A stretch of DNA of 64,000 bases from RCC1774 sp050330855 (lineage in GTDB: Bacteria > Cyanobacteriota > Cyanobacteriia > Thermosynechococcales > Thermosynechococcaceae): positions 1 through 64,000 of the forward strand of contig JBHJNL010000057.1 in assembly GCA_050330855.1 (NCBI GenBank), in the 5' to 3' direction. Below, piece after piece: positions 17,001-25,534 of the stretch. Under the pieces are notes generated by a model. The model did no database searches. It was not told the origin of the DNA and saw only the letters and a program-made list of their open reading frames with translations. Each line of letters opens with the position of its first letter. The stretch's first letter is position 1. The position numbers and the translations under genes were made by a program.

Positions 17001-19328
17001 CTAACGACTCCCGATTGCCACCAGGGTATCTAGCTTTGACAAGGGTACCCCTGAACGCTGGGCAGCCTCAGACCGACTGTAGCCACGACGCAAAAGTCGG
17101 ACGGCATCCTGAGTCTTGCGCCAAGTCGGGCCGTCGGGAACAATCTTGCCCGCGTTACGGGCGACAACTAGCCCTCGCATGATAGCGTTCGCTTCGCTTA
17201 GGGATTGACCAGAGACACTTGAAGTATCCCAAGGCTGAATCGCGTCGCCTTGGGGCACATTTGTCTTTGTCCGTGTTGCCACCACGGGCTTCTTTGCAGG
17301 GGCAGTGCGTTTAGGCGCAGGTGGTCTAGAGATAGGTGATCTAGGCGAAATTGGGGCAGGACGAGCCGCTATCGGTTTTGGAGGCGATGTTTGTTTTGCT
17401 GGTGTGGGTTGCTGAGCAGCGGTTGTGGGCTGGCGTAGCTCAATGGCGACGGTTCGTTTAAGTTGTTGCCCATTGGCATCAACCGCCTGCAGCAGGAGTA
17501 CCCCTTTTTGATAGGAAGGATTTAGATTGATCGTTGTTTTACCCGTGGCCGGTACTACACCCGGTACCGGGTAAATAGCAGCTCTAACTTCGTTACCGCC
17601 TTTGACAGTCCACTCTAAATTGAGCTTGGGTTTTTGCCCCAACTTGGCGACATCATAAATATATTTATCGGTGACTGGCTGACCGTTAATGCGAAAGCTA
17701 GCGACCTGAAGAGGCTGAGGCTTCACCTCAATGGGGCCGGTTGTTTGGGGCAGGGCCGCGGCCGTGAGTCGACCTTGGGGCTGCACAACCAGCTTAAACA
17801 TATAGCGACCTGGGTCTTGGATGTTAGTGGGTACCCCCTTGCAGACTAAGGATTGCTTAACCTTGCAATAGGGCTGCAGATCTTTGGGGACTTGACCCGC
17901 AATTAAGGGATAGGTCTGGAGCTGACCATTGGACTGACGGAGCTGTAGCTCTTTTATTTGACGGGGATGGGTAATTTCCCAGTCTAAAAGGATGCCAGTA
18001 TTATTTCCTTTTTTCTCTGTTGCCGCACCCGTGGACTGTTTGGACGAACTCGGTGTCTTGACCTGCAACACGCCGACCGTTTTTTCTTGAGAGGCATATT
18101 GGGTGTTCGGTGAAAAGAAAGCCACAATCTTGGGCGTGGGGTTCGGAGTCAGTGCGATCGCATCCGTTAGTTTGGAGTCGGTGGGCCGGGTCGCTGATGC
18201 TGGGCTGAAGCTCTGCAGCCTAAACTGATAGAGCTGGGCATTCGGCAACGCCGCTAAAATATTTTTACACACCAGCGCTTGGGGTTTAGCTTGGGTCTCG
18301 AACTGGCAAAAGCCCTGCTTAGCATTAGGCTCTTGCAGTTCAGACGGAATGCCCTTACTGAAATCAAAGGTCTTAATGATTTGCGCTCCGGTACTACCCT
18401 GGCGCACCAGTGAGAGCGTTTGAAGCTGCTGTGGGTTTTTAATCACCCAATTGAGACGAACCGACTCTTGCTCCCTTGCCTCTGGATCGGTTGTGGCCTG
18501 CAGCGCTGTGATCTCAGGTTGGAGGGAACTCTGTTGACTCCACAATACCCAGCCTAGTGCGGCTGCAACGGCAGCACCCAGCGCTAGGGGTAACAGGAGG
18601 CGAGGCACCTTTCTTGAACGCTGCCAAGTTGTGACACCCTGGGGAAATTGACTGGGAAGCGGCAAGCCATCTTGATCTTCAAGCCCCACTTCAAACTGAA
18701 TTTGACGCGGTTGCCCAATCTGAAATCGCTTGTGTGTTCGCTGCACCGCTAATGCAACACTGACCTCCGTTTCTGGGTCTAAGCGAACGTTGGATGGCTC
18801 TATCTGATAAGTGACAGCACTTCTACCGCTCAGACTGCGGGCCTGCACCACTAGATTTCGGGGGACAGGCCCGTCATTTTTTAAGAGCAGTTGATAATGG
18901 CCCGTACGGCCCATGACGCTCTGAGATGCTGGCGTCAAGGCCATAAATAGATCACAGGCTGGCTCGATCTGCAGATAGATGGCCTGATGATGCTCTGTGT
19001 CCAATTGAGAGTGCAGGGTGAGCAGGAGTTGTTCTGCTCGAACCAGAGCATTCGCGGGGGGGTGAACCTGTACCTGGATTGTCCCGGTTTGCCCCGGCTC
19101 TAGCTCAAGGCTATTAAATTTGACCACCAGCCCCGTCCAGACCTGAACATCAGGATAAATGATGGTGTAATAACGTTCTGGCAATCCAGCACAGACAAGC
19201 TGAAAGCGGTCAACGTCATCGGCCTGATTCTCTACGGTCAGTTCAATGGTTAGCGTTTGACCCATCTGCAAAACAGAAGGATGTACGGCGGATGTCTCTG
19301 GTGTGATGTCACACCTGTAGGTGTCCAT
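17001..19328 (-). CDS. Large single-pass membrane protein with N-terminal beta domains and C-terminal helix-turn-helix-like end
   Basis: I do not recognise an exact family. The roughly 775-residue protein has two beta-rich, immunoglobulin-like repeats in its first 230 residues (SVLQMGQTLTIELTVENQADDVDRFQLVCAGLP...LEPGQTGTIQVQVHPP), similar to NEW3/COG1470-type domains. One membrane helix follows at about 244-266 (LLLPLALGAAVAAALGWVLW). More repeated beta segments (SVRLNWVIKNP..LLDWEITHPRQIKELQL) lead to a Pro/Ala/Lys-rich linker near 640-700. The last about 45 residues, AVRLLRRGYSRSEAAQRSGVPLSKLDTLV, look like a DNA-binding helix-turn-helix. The ATG at 19328 is preferred over TTG 19334. No partner gene is evident. 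Confidence 0.75.
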   Translation of the reverse strand: MDTYRCDITPETSAVHPSVLQMGQTLTIELTVENQADDVDRFQLVCAGLPERYYTIIYPDVQVWTGLVVKFNSLELEPGQTGTIQVQVHPPANALVRAEQLLLTLHSQLDTEHHQAIYLQIEPACDLFMALTPASQSVMGRTGHYQLLLKNDGPVPRNLVVQARSLSGRSAVTYQIEPSNVRLDPETEVSVALAVQRTHKRFQIGQPRQIQFEVGLEDQDGLPLPSQFPQGVTTWQRSRKVPRLLLPLALGAAVAAALGWVLWSQQSSLQPEITALQATTDPEAREQESVRLNWVIKNPQQLQTLSLVRQGSTGAQIIKTFDFSKGIPSELQEPNAKQGFCQFETQAKPQALVCKNILAALPNAQLYQFRLQSFSPASATRPTDSKLTDAIALTPNPTPKIVAFFSPNTQYASQEKTVGVLQVKTPSSSKQSTGAATEKKGNNTGILLDWEITHPRQIKELQLRQSNGQLQTYPLIAGQVPKDLQPYCKVKQSLVCKGVPTNIQDPGRYMFKLVVQPQGRLTAAALPQTTGPIEVKPQPLQVASFRINGQPVTDKYIYDVAKLGQKPKLNLEWTVKGGNEVRAAIYPVPGVVPATGKTTINLNPSYQKGVLLLQAVDANGQQLKRTVAIELRQPTTAAQQPTPAKQTSPPKPIAARPAPISPRSPISRPPAPKRTAPAKKPVVATRTKTNVPQGDAIQPWDTSSVSGQSLSEANAIMRGLVVARNAGKIVPDGPTWRKTQDAVRLLRRGYSRSEAAQRSGVPLSKLDTLVAIGSR

Positions 19329-19725
19329 GGTCAATGAATCCCAAAATAATGGTGCTGCCTACGGCTATATTCTGAACCGAGATCAATGACTGAGGTTCAA
19401 TGAACCACTTTGGTCCCATCATTGATTCCATACAATGTAAAAATACCGCTGATCGACGAGGCAATCTTCCCCCTGGTATTTTTTACCCTGTTGCCAAGGC
19501 AGAATGCATTGAGGATAACTTTCTTTATTTGCTCTGGCAAGAGGACTCGTTTCACTGAGGCAATGGTCTATTTTTTTAGACGCAGAAGGGAGAGGCTAAT
19601 CTCCTAGCCAAAAACAGCATTAAGATTAAGCTAATAAGCAGGGATCCTTTAGTGTTGAGGTTTTTGGACCTGATACATATCCCTACGTGTGATTTATATC
19701 CCTATCTTCTGAGCTATTTGTACCC
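19329..19725. other. 397-base intergenic stretch, no gene seen
   Basis: This divergent region lies between the minus-strand 777-residue gene and the plus-strand GNAT gene. Short open frames here lack protein-like composition. I see no terminator with a U-tract, no tRNA and no clear repeat; promoters for both flanking genes presumably lie here but I cannot place them. Confidence 0.5.
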
Positions 19726-20187
19726 TTGTTCTCTGCTAAATCTCCCCGCATTATTACAAAAGCAAACGATGAAAGCCTGAACGCGACAGTGCTAAACCAA
19801 CTGTTTGCCAAGGCTGGGTTGCCGACCCGAAATATTGAAAAGCTTGAGGTGGCGCTTTCGCACTCACTGTTGTTTGTGACGGCTAAAGTGCTTAAGGACG
19901 ATACTGTCGTTGGTTTTGTGCGAGTGACCGGAGATGGAATTTTCAATGCAGCCATTTGGGATCTTGTGGTTGATCCAAGCTTTGCGGGTGATCAAGAGAT
20001 CAAGAAGATGCTGCTGCAGCGCCTCAAGCAAGAAATTCGACGTACGGGCCTGCAATGTTCGGTCACCATTTTTGCCCAGCCAGAGGATGTTGAGCTATTA
20101 GAGCAGGTGAACTTTAGTGAAGATCAAGACGGTATCCGCGCCATGTCTTTACGGAGCAGCTTACTCAATCAGCGATCGCCCCAGTAG
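19726..20187 (+). CDS. GNAT-like N-acetyltransferase
   Basis: The 153-residue product fits the GNAT fold: VGFVRVTGDGIFNAAIWDLVVDPSFAGDQEIKKMLLQRLKQEI covers beta4, the acetyl-CoA loop and alpha3, though the usual Q/RxxGxG/A loop is degenerate (FAGDQEIKK). The frame has no ATG upstream; the only workable start is TTG 19726, because a stop lies 12 codons earlier. The substrate is unknown. It is the only gene of its transcription unit. Confidence 0.7.
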   Translation: MFSAKSPRIITKANDESLNATVLNQLFAKAGLPTRNIEKLEVALSHSLLFVTAKVLKDDTVVGFVRVTGDGIFNAAIWDLVVDPSFAGDQEIKKMLLQRLKQEIRRTGLQCSVTIFAQPEDVELLEQVNFSEDQDGIRAMSLRSSLLNQRSPQ

Positions 20188-20213
20188 AAGAGATTAGTCT
20201 CACAGGGCAGGCC

Positions 20214-20993
20214 TCAAATGGGGATTTCTGCAATGTCATCAAGCTCCATCACATCAGTTTCGGGCTGCTCTCTGCCGCCTCGACAACGGGTGAAAAAGGG
20301 GCAGCGATCGCACCGTCCGGTCGAGATTGCAGTCTGTTCAAGATTTTGACCGTTACCATAGGCGACCAACCCTTTTGAAAGCTGCGCTAGCATCTGGGTC
20401 AGATCTTGGTGGGTTTGCTGGTGCTGGCTTGTGTCATAGGGCAGCACGAGGGTATGGGATTCGCCAGGGCGGGTTTGGGCAAACCAATAGACCATGGCAA
20501 CCTGTTCCGGCGCATAGCTGCTGTTTTCCACCAAGATGTAGGGATATAATCGGGTTTGCCAGCTCTGGCGCAGCCGTTCAAGATTGCGGGGACGAGTATA
20601 GGTTTTCCAGTCTAAGATCTGGGCCTGCTGAGGATTTTGAATTAGACGATCGTACACCGCCACTAGGGTGAAGTCACCCCAAGAGAGTAACTGCTGGTGT
20701 TCACTCAATGAGTCTCCGGCAATCAGCGGTGGGGGTGACTGGTCTAGGGTTTCAAACCACTGTCTGAGTTGTTCATTCACGCCCAAAAAAGGCCGGATAT
20801 TCAGACCCAGCGATCGCTGCTGCAAAAGATGGTGAAACTGCGATCCGAGAATCTGCTGCTCCGGTTGGAGTGCCACCGTGGGTAAGCCCCACTGCTCAAG
20901 GTATCGATACTGAAACTGACGAGGGCACTCGATGAGCTGGTTCAGGTGGCTTTGCGAGAGTTGCCAAATCGGGGTTGCGATCGCATCCAACAT
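20214..20993 (-). CDS. PD-(D/E)XK nuclease family protein (RecB/Cas4-like, cysteine cluster)
   Basis: The roughly 259-residue product has SQSHLNQLIECPRQFQYRYLEQWGLP at its start, the nuclease motif VAVYDRLIQNPQQAQILDWKTYTRP (D...DxK), and QTRLYPYIL (QxxxY). Three cysteines near the end (GRCDRCPFFTRCRG) together with the early ECPRQF cysteine are arranged like the 4Fe-4S cluster of AddB/Cas4-type RecB nucleases. It is probably a DNA-end-processing or repair nuclease. No cas genes are nearby. An alternative ATG at 21014 would add seven residues. Confidence 0.85.
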   Translation of the reverse strand: MLDAIATPIWQLSQSHLNQLIECPRQFQYRYLEQWGLPTVALQPEQQILGSQFHHLLQQRSLGLNIRPFLGVNEQLRQWFETLDQSPPPLIAGDSLSEHQQLLSWGDFTLVAVYDRLIQNPQQAQILDWKTYTRPRNLERLRQSWQTRLYPYILVENSSYAPEQVAMVYWFAQTRPGESHTLVLPYDTSQHQQTHQDLTQMLAQLSKGLVAYGNGQNLEQTAISTGRCDRCPFFTRCRGGREQPETDVMELDDIAEIPI

Positions 20994-21229
20994 TGTTTCC
21001 CCGGCTCCTCCCATCCCAACGGCATCACACTAGACCCAGACTGACTGCATCCTTGCGAATTGTAAGCATCCTAAGCTGTTTCTCAGTGTAGTCTCTTACA
21101 CTTATGCGTTGGAGTCTGTCCCAGCATGAGACAGATAATTTTCTCTACCGGCAGCACCGTTATTACGTTTGCCGACACCGCCAGGGATGTACCCTAGGTT
21201 ATGTATTGGTAATCATTAGGATTAGCGCA

Positions 21230-22207
21230 ATGATTGAGGTTGAGCACCTAAGCAAAACCTATGGCTCAACGACAGCAATCAAGGATCTCTCCTTCAAAGC
21301 TGAACCGGGAGAGATTCTAGGGCTACTGGGACCCAATGGCGCTGGAAAAACCACCACCATGCGGATTTTGGCCGGATACCTACCGGCGACGCAGGGAGAA
21401 GCACGCATTGCAGGTTATGAAGTTCATGAGAACCCCATGGCAGTGCGGCGGCGGATTGGTTACCTACCCGAAACCCCACCCCTCTACCTCGATATGACCG
21501 TCGAGGGCTATCTCTATTTTGTCTCTCGAATTAAAGGCGTGCCCGCCGGGGAACGCACCAAAAAAGTGACCCTCGCCATTGAACGGTGTAATCTGCTCAA
21601 AAAACGACGCGTTTTAATTCACAAGCTGTCCAAGGGATTTCGGCAACGGGTGGGTATCGCCCAGGCCATCGTCCACGATCCCCCCGCGATTATTCTCGAT
21701 GAACCCACCGTCGGCCTCGATCCGCGCCAGATTATTGATGTTCGCAATTTAATTAAAACCCTGGCCGAAGATAAAACCGTACTGCTCTCAACCCACATCT
21801 TGCCCGAAGTGAGTATGACCTGCCATCGAGCCGTGATTATTAACCATGGTGAGGTCGTCGCCGTTGATACCCTCGAAGACTTGATGGCTCAAAGGACCGG
21901 CGGCATCGTCTACGACCTAGAGGTGCAGGCACTCCCAGAAGAGGTCGGAACCCGACTTCGTCATCTTGACGGCCTCAAAATGATGAAGCAGTTAGGTGAG
22001 CCAAATACCGAAAGGCAGCAGGTGCAAATCACCACCACCACAGGCGTAGAGCTGGGTCCGCAAATTGCCGCCACCTTGATTGAGAGCGGCATTGAACTTT
22101 ATGAAATGCGGCGAGTCACCAAAAGCCTAGAGGATATCTTTCTAAACTTGACGACAGAGGAGCAAGTGCCCTCCGATGAAGCCGATCTTGACGAGGAAGA
22201 CAGTTAA
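21230..22207 (+). CDS. ABC transporter ATP-binding protein, GldA-like
   Basis: From ATG 21230 the 325-residue ATPase starts MIEVEHLSKTYGSTTAIKDLSF. It has Walker A GLLGPNGAGKTTTMR, signature KLSKGFRQRVGIAQAIVHDP, Walker B AIILDEPTVGLDPRQI, and STHILPEV. The frame upstream of this ATG is poor coding sequence. It is the first gene of a four-gene operon with a GldF-type permease, a GldG-type protein and a DUF4340 protein. Its stop and the next start share one base (TAATG), indicating coupled translation. Confidence 0.93.
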   Translation: MIEVEHLSKTYGSTTAIKDLSFKAEPGEILGLLGPNGAGKTTTMRILAGYLPATQGEARIAGYEVHENPMAVRRRIGYLPETPPLYLDMTVEGYLYFVSRIKGVPAGERTKKVTLAIERCNLLKKRRVLIHKLSKGFRQRVGIAQAIVHDPPAIILDEPTVGLDPRQIIDVRNLIKTLAEDKTVLLSTHILPEVSMTCHRAVIINHGEVVAVDTLEDLMAQRTGGIVYDLEVQALPEEVGTRLRHLDGLKMMKQLGEPNTERQQVQITTTTGVELGPQIAATLIESGIELYEMRRVTKSLEDIFLNLTTEEQVPSDEADLDEEDS

Positions 22208-23010
22208 TGAGATTGCTGACGAATAACGTTCTTGCCATCTATCGCAAAGAACTACAGGGATATTTCAAGGCTCCTTTACCCTATGTGATTGCAGGAATTT
22301 TTTGGTTGCTAGCGGGGCTTTTCTTTCTATTCATTTTGCAAAGCGTCGTGGTTGAGACCGCCAAGTTTGATCTGCTACAAAGCCAGCTCAATGACCCCGC
22401 GCCTTCAATAGACGTACCAGAACAAATTCTGCAAAGTTTTTTAGGGGTAATGGGATCCTTAGTATTGGTGATTCTACCCATTCTCTCCATGGGACTCTAT
22501 GCAGAAGAGCGGAAGCGGGGCACCTTAGAGCTGTTGGCGACTTCACCGATTACAAACTGGGCGGTGGCTTTGGGAAAGCTGATGGCGGTGCTCACCTTCT
22601 TTATCACTCTGGTGATCCCGATTATTATGCTAGAGGCGTTAACCTTCAATAGTGCGAGTCCGCCGCTGCCCCTTGAACTTTTGCTGGCAAGTCATTTAGG
22701 TCTTGTTCTGCTGGCTGCAGCCATTTTGTCTCTGGGGCTGTTCATCTCGTCGCTAACCGACAGCGTGATTTTGGCGGCGATTTTAACCTTTGCTGTGATT
22801 CTGGTGCTGTGGATTTTAGATCTACTAGGGGAAAGTCTGGGCGGTCCCCTAGGCGCAGTCCTCAATCATCTATCCCTTTTGAAGCACTATTCCACTCTCA
22901 GCCAAGGGGTACTAGAGAGCAGCAGCATTATTCTGTTTGTCAGCTACATTATCCTCGGTCTATTTTTGACAGCTCAGTCCATTGATTTATTTAGGTTTCA
23001 GCGTTCCTAG
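22207..23010 (+). CDS. ABC-2 permease, GldF-like
   Basis: The 267-residue product has six membrane helices with a large loop after the first (VVVETAKFDLLQSQLNDPAPSIDVPEQILQSF) and the family motif YAEERKRGTLELLATSPITNWAVALGKL. It pairs with the upstream ATPase and downstream GldG-like protein. In Bacteroidetes the Gld ABC genes affect gliding; in other phyla homologous sets have no proven substrate. Confidence 0.9.
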   Translation: MRLLTNNVLAIYRKELQGYFKAPLPYVIAGIFWLLAGLFFLFILQSVVVETAKFDLLQSQLNDPAPSIDVPEQILQSFLGVMGSLVLVILPILSMGLYAEERKRGTLELLATSPITNWAVALGKLMAVLTFFITLVIPIIMLEALTFNSASPPLPLELLLASHLGLVLLAAAILSLGLFISSLTDSVILAAILTFAVILVLWILDLLGESLGGPLGAVLNHLSLLKHYSTLSQGVLESSSIILFVSYIILGLFLTAQSIDLFRFQRS

Positions 23011-23059
23011 TTGCGGCCTGAGTCTTTCTTTTTAGTCCATCTTCATTGTTAGAGTCTCT

Positions 23060-24913
23060 GTGAAACGTTCTTTGCCTCGTCTTAAAGGGTTCTCGAAGCT
23101 AGCGGTACTCCTGCTATGGTTGGGGGTATTTTTGATGATGGCGGGCCTGTGTGCTGGCCTCATTTCGGGCACATGGAGTACCGTGCCAGTGGGGTTGTTC
23201 ATCGGTGGCCTTGTGGTTCTAGGGGTTTGGATCCTGCTGCACTGGCAATATTCCCCTCAATCTTCTGGGAGTTGGTGGCGACGGCGCTCTATTCAAGCTG
23301 GCAGCAATGCATTCGTTGCGGCAACGTCAGTGATTGTGATTCTGGGGCTGATTAATTTTCTCGCCGTTCGCTACCCCGCTAAACTTGATTTGACTGAGGC
23401 TAAGATTTTTTCGTTAGCCCCCCAATCCAAGCAGATGGTCAGGGCTTTAGATCAGTCTCTTAAGGTGATGGTATTCAATAATGCTGTCGATCCTCAGAAA
23501 AGAACGTTGTTAGAGCAATATCAGCGACTCAACCCCAACCGGTTTGAATTTGCTTTTGTAGACCCACAGGCGCAGCCAGGGTTAGCCCAAAAATATAAGG
23601 TTAAAGTGGCTGGAACGGTCGTCTTAGATCTTGCGGGTCGGAGCAAAACCTTAGATTCTGACCTGTCGGAGGTTAGTTTGACGGCGGCAATCGCCGCACT
23701 TGTGAGCGATCGCAAAACCCAAGTCTTTATCATGCAAGGGCATGGCGAGATGCCTATTTCTGGTGCCCAGGCCAGTCTTGCCGATGCCATTGAAGCGATG
23801 CAAAAGCAGGGATTTAAGATTGACCTTCTCAACTTTGCTGAACGTAAGCAGATTCCTGCCGAGACGGATGTCTTAATCGTGGCTGGACCCAAACGAGCCT
23901 TTTTACCAGCGGAGGTGCAGCTTTTAGAGGCCTATATGCAACAGGGGGGCAGAGCGTTATTCATGCTCGATCCTGAGACAGAGCATAGCCTTGATGGTTT
24001 CTTGAAAAAGTGGGGAATTACCCTGGATGAACGCCTCGTTGTCGATGCCTCTGGCTCTGGTCAACTCCTGGGTTTAGGGCCTGCCGTTCCCATTGTTATT
24101 GCCTATGGCCCCCACCCCATTACCAAAGATTTTGCTCAGGGGCTGACGTACTATCCCATCGCTCAGTCTCTCAATTTTCAGCAAATTCCCGGTCAAGAGA
24201 TGACGGAGCTGCTCCGCACCGGAGAAGGGAGCTGGGCAGAGTCAAACCCCGATAGTGAACAGCTTCAATTTGATCCCAAGACCGATCGCCAAGGCCCACT
24301 GGTGCTAGGGGTTGCCGTTGAAAAAGCTCCACCGGAGCAGAAAGCGTCTCCCACAGCAACACCGAGTTCTGCTCCCTCAGCAACACCGAGTTCTGCTCCC
24401 ACAGCAACGCCACAGCCCTCATCCGCAACGCCGCCGATCTCTTCGCCCAGTAGCCCTACGCCCAGCCCAGCCGCATCTCCATCGGCTAGCCCGACTGCAT
24501 CTGTCAGTCCGACCGCATCAGCTAGCCCGACCGCATCTATCAGCCCACCTACCCCTGCGGCGTCACCTAGTTCTCCCCCCCCGGTTTCTTCTTCTGCCTC
24601 TAGCCCCAATCCATCTGAGCCGACGAAGCCCCCTGTCTCTCAATCTCCGGCGCGGCTGGTGGTGATTGGAGATTCTGACTTTTCCTCTTCTGGGCCGTTT
24701 AAGCAGGTTCTGAACGGCGATCTGTTTCTCAATGCGGTGACTTGGCTAGGGGATGATGACGAGAGTGCCTCCCTTTCCATTCGACCCAAGGTGGTGACCA
24801 ATCGTCGGCTCGATATTACCCCTCGTCGTCGACAGTTTTTGAGTGCGTTGGGGGTTCTACTGCCGGTGAGTGCGTTGGGGGTAGCGGTCACACTCTGGTG
24901 GCAGCGACGATAG
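23060..24913 (+). CDS. GldG-family ABC auxiliary protein with Pro/Ser/Thr-rich insert
   Basis: The 617-residue product starts at GTG 23060. It has three N-terminal helices (about 13-36, 40-60, 82-104) and then an extracytoplasmic ABC_transp_aux/GldG domain (LDLTEAKIFSLAPQSKQMVRALDQSLKVMVF..., VFIMQGHGEMPISGA, LFMLDPETEHSLDGFLKKWGI). A long low-complexity region of Pro, Ser, Thr and Ala runs from about 420 to 535, then RLVVIGDSDFSSSGPF and a C-terminal helix ending in WWQRR. The insert is coded by local DNA repeats, expected to be length-variable, and splits the domain from its conserved end. It lies 49 bases after the permease. Confidence 0.88.
   Translation: MKRSLPRLKGFSKLAVLLLWLGVFLMMAGLCAGLISGTWSTVPVGLFIGGLVVLGVWILLHWQYSPQSSGSWWRRRSIQAGSNAFVAATSVIVILGLINFLAVRYPAKLDLTEAKIFSLAPQSKQMVRALDQSLKVMVFNNAVDPQKRTLLEQYQRLNPNRFEFAFVDPQAQPGLAQKYKVKVAGTVVLDLAGRSKTLDSDLSEVSLTAAIAALVSDRKTQVFIMQGHGEMPISGAQASLADAIEAMQKQGFKIDLLNFAERKQIPAETDVLIVAGPKRAFLPAEVQLLEAYMQQGGRALFMLDPETEHSLDGFLKKWGITLDERLVVDASGSGQLLGLGPAVPIVIAYGPHPITKDFAQGLTYYPIAQSLNFQQIPGQEMTELLRTGEGSWAESNPDSEQLQFDPKTDRQGPLVLGVAVEKAPPEQKASPTATPSSAPSATPSSAPTATPQPSSATPPISSPSSPTPSPAASPSASPTASVSPTASASPTASISPPTPAASPSSPPPVSSSASSPNPSEPTKPPVSQSPARLVVIGDSDFSSSGPFKQVLNGDLFLNAVTWLGDDDESASLSIRPKVVTNRRLDITPRRRQFLSALGVLLPVSALGVAVTLWWQRR
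24340..24640 (+). repeat. Low-complexity imperfect repeats coding a Pro/Ser/Thr/Ala-rich linker
   Basis: Short direct repeats such as caacaccgagttctgctccc (twice, about 30 bases apart) and multiple agcccgaccgcatc-like units code for SATPSSAPTATP and SASPTASVSPTA. All are in frame and inside the GldG-like gene. Confidence 0.85.
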
Positions 24914-24928
24914 GATCTATGAACAGCG

Positions 24929-25534
24929 ATGAAGTCTAATACTCTAATTCTGGTCATGATTGCGCTCCTTTTTGGGGGGGGCGTCTTTTTCTTTGATCGT
25001 CAACAACAGGCGCAGAAATCTGAGACGGAAGCAGCAACGGCGACACCGCTATTTAGCTTCAGTGAAGACGATGTGCAGCGCCTACGCATTACCACACCGG
25101 CCCAAACACTAGTGTTTCAAAGAGCCACCAGTGGTCCTTCTACATGGAGCCTAGGAGCGTCCTTAACCAGCCCTGCCGATGAAGCTGCGGTCCTATTTCT
25201 GGTTAATCTGTTAGCGACGGCGCAGCGCGATCGCATCCTAGAGGCTTCTGCCCAGCAGTTCAAAGAATTTGGTCTGGAACCGCCGACGGCGACGGTGGTC
25301 GTGACGCTCAAAAACCAGAAAAGCCACACGCTGGTTATCGGCGGCAAGGACTTTAACCAAAGAAAGGTCTATGCCCTCGTTGATCCCCCGCCAGCCGCGA
25401 CGGAAAAGAATGCCGTTACCTTGGTGCCGACGACGTTCTTAGATGCGATCGCACGTCCTCTCTCAGAATGGAAATACAGCCCTCCGGAGTCGTTGACGCC
25501 ATCCCCAACTCCAATCCCAACCCCGTCACCGTAA
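24929..25534 (+). CDS. DUF4340 domain protein of the Gld-like ABC operon
   Basis: The 201-residue protein has one N-terminal helix (TLILVMIALLFGGGVFFF), then a DUF4340-type periplasmic domain: SFSEDDVQRLRITTPAQTLVFQR...STWSLGASLTSPADEAAVLFLVNLLATAQRDRIL...FGLEPPTATVVVTL. DUF4340 proteins typically follow GldG in this operon type. The tail is a short Pro/Thr-rich repeat (LTPSPTPIPTPSP). Its stop codon shares one base with the purU start (TAATG), and it starts 15 bases after GldG. Confidence 0.87.
   Translation: MKSNTLILVMIALLFGGGVFFFDRQQQAQKSETEAATATPLFSFSEDDVQRLRITTPAQTLVFQRATSGPSTWSLGASLTSPADEAAVLFLVNLLATAQRDRILEASAQQFKEFGLEPPTATVVVTLKNQKSHTLVIGGKDFNQRKVYALVDPPPAATEKNAVTLVPTTFLDAIARPLSEWKYSPPESLTPSPTPIPTPSP

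Noticed and set aside
19410..19607. 65-codon frame in the 777-residue gene's upstream region
   Set aside because: Aromatic/Arg-rich composition without ribosome site or recognisable pattern; likely chance.
24265..24609. Open frame on the minus strand opposite the GldG linker
   Set aside because: It is the antisense of the repeat-coded Pro/Ser/Thr region; its Ala/Gly/Val monotony is a by-product of that bias.
24340..24640. CRISPR-like direct repeats
   Set aside because: The repeats are short, adjacent and coding, with no regular unique spacers.
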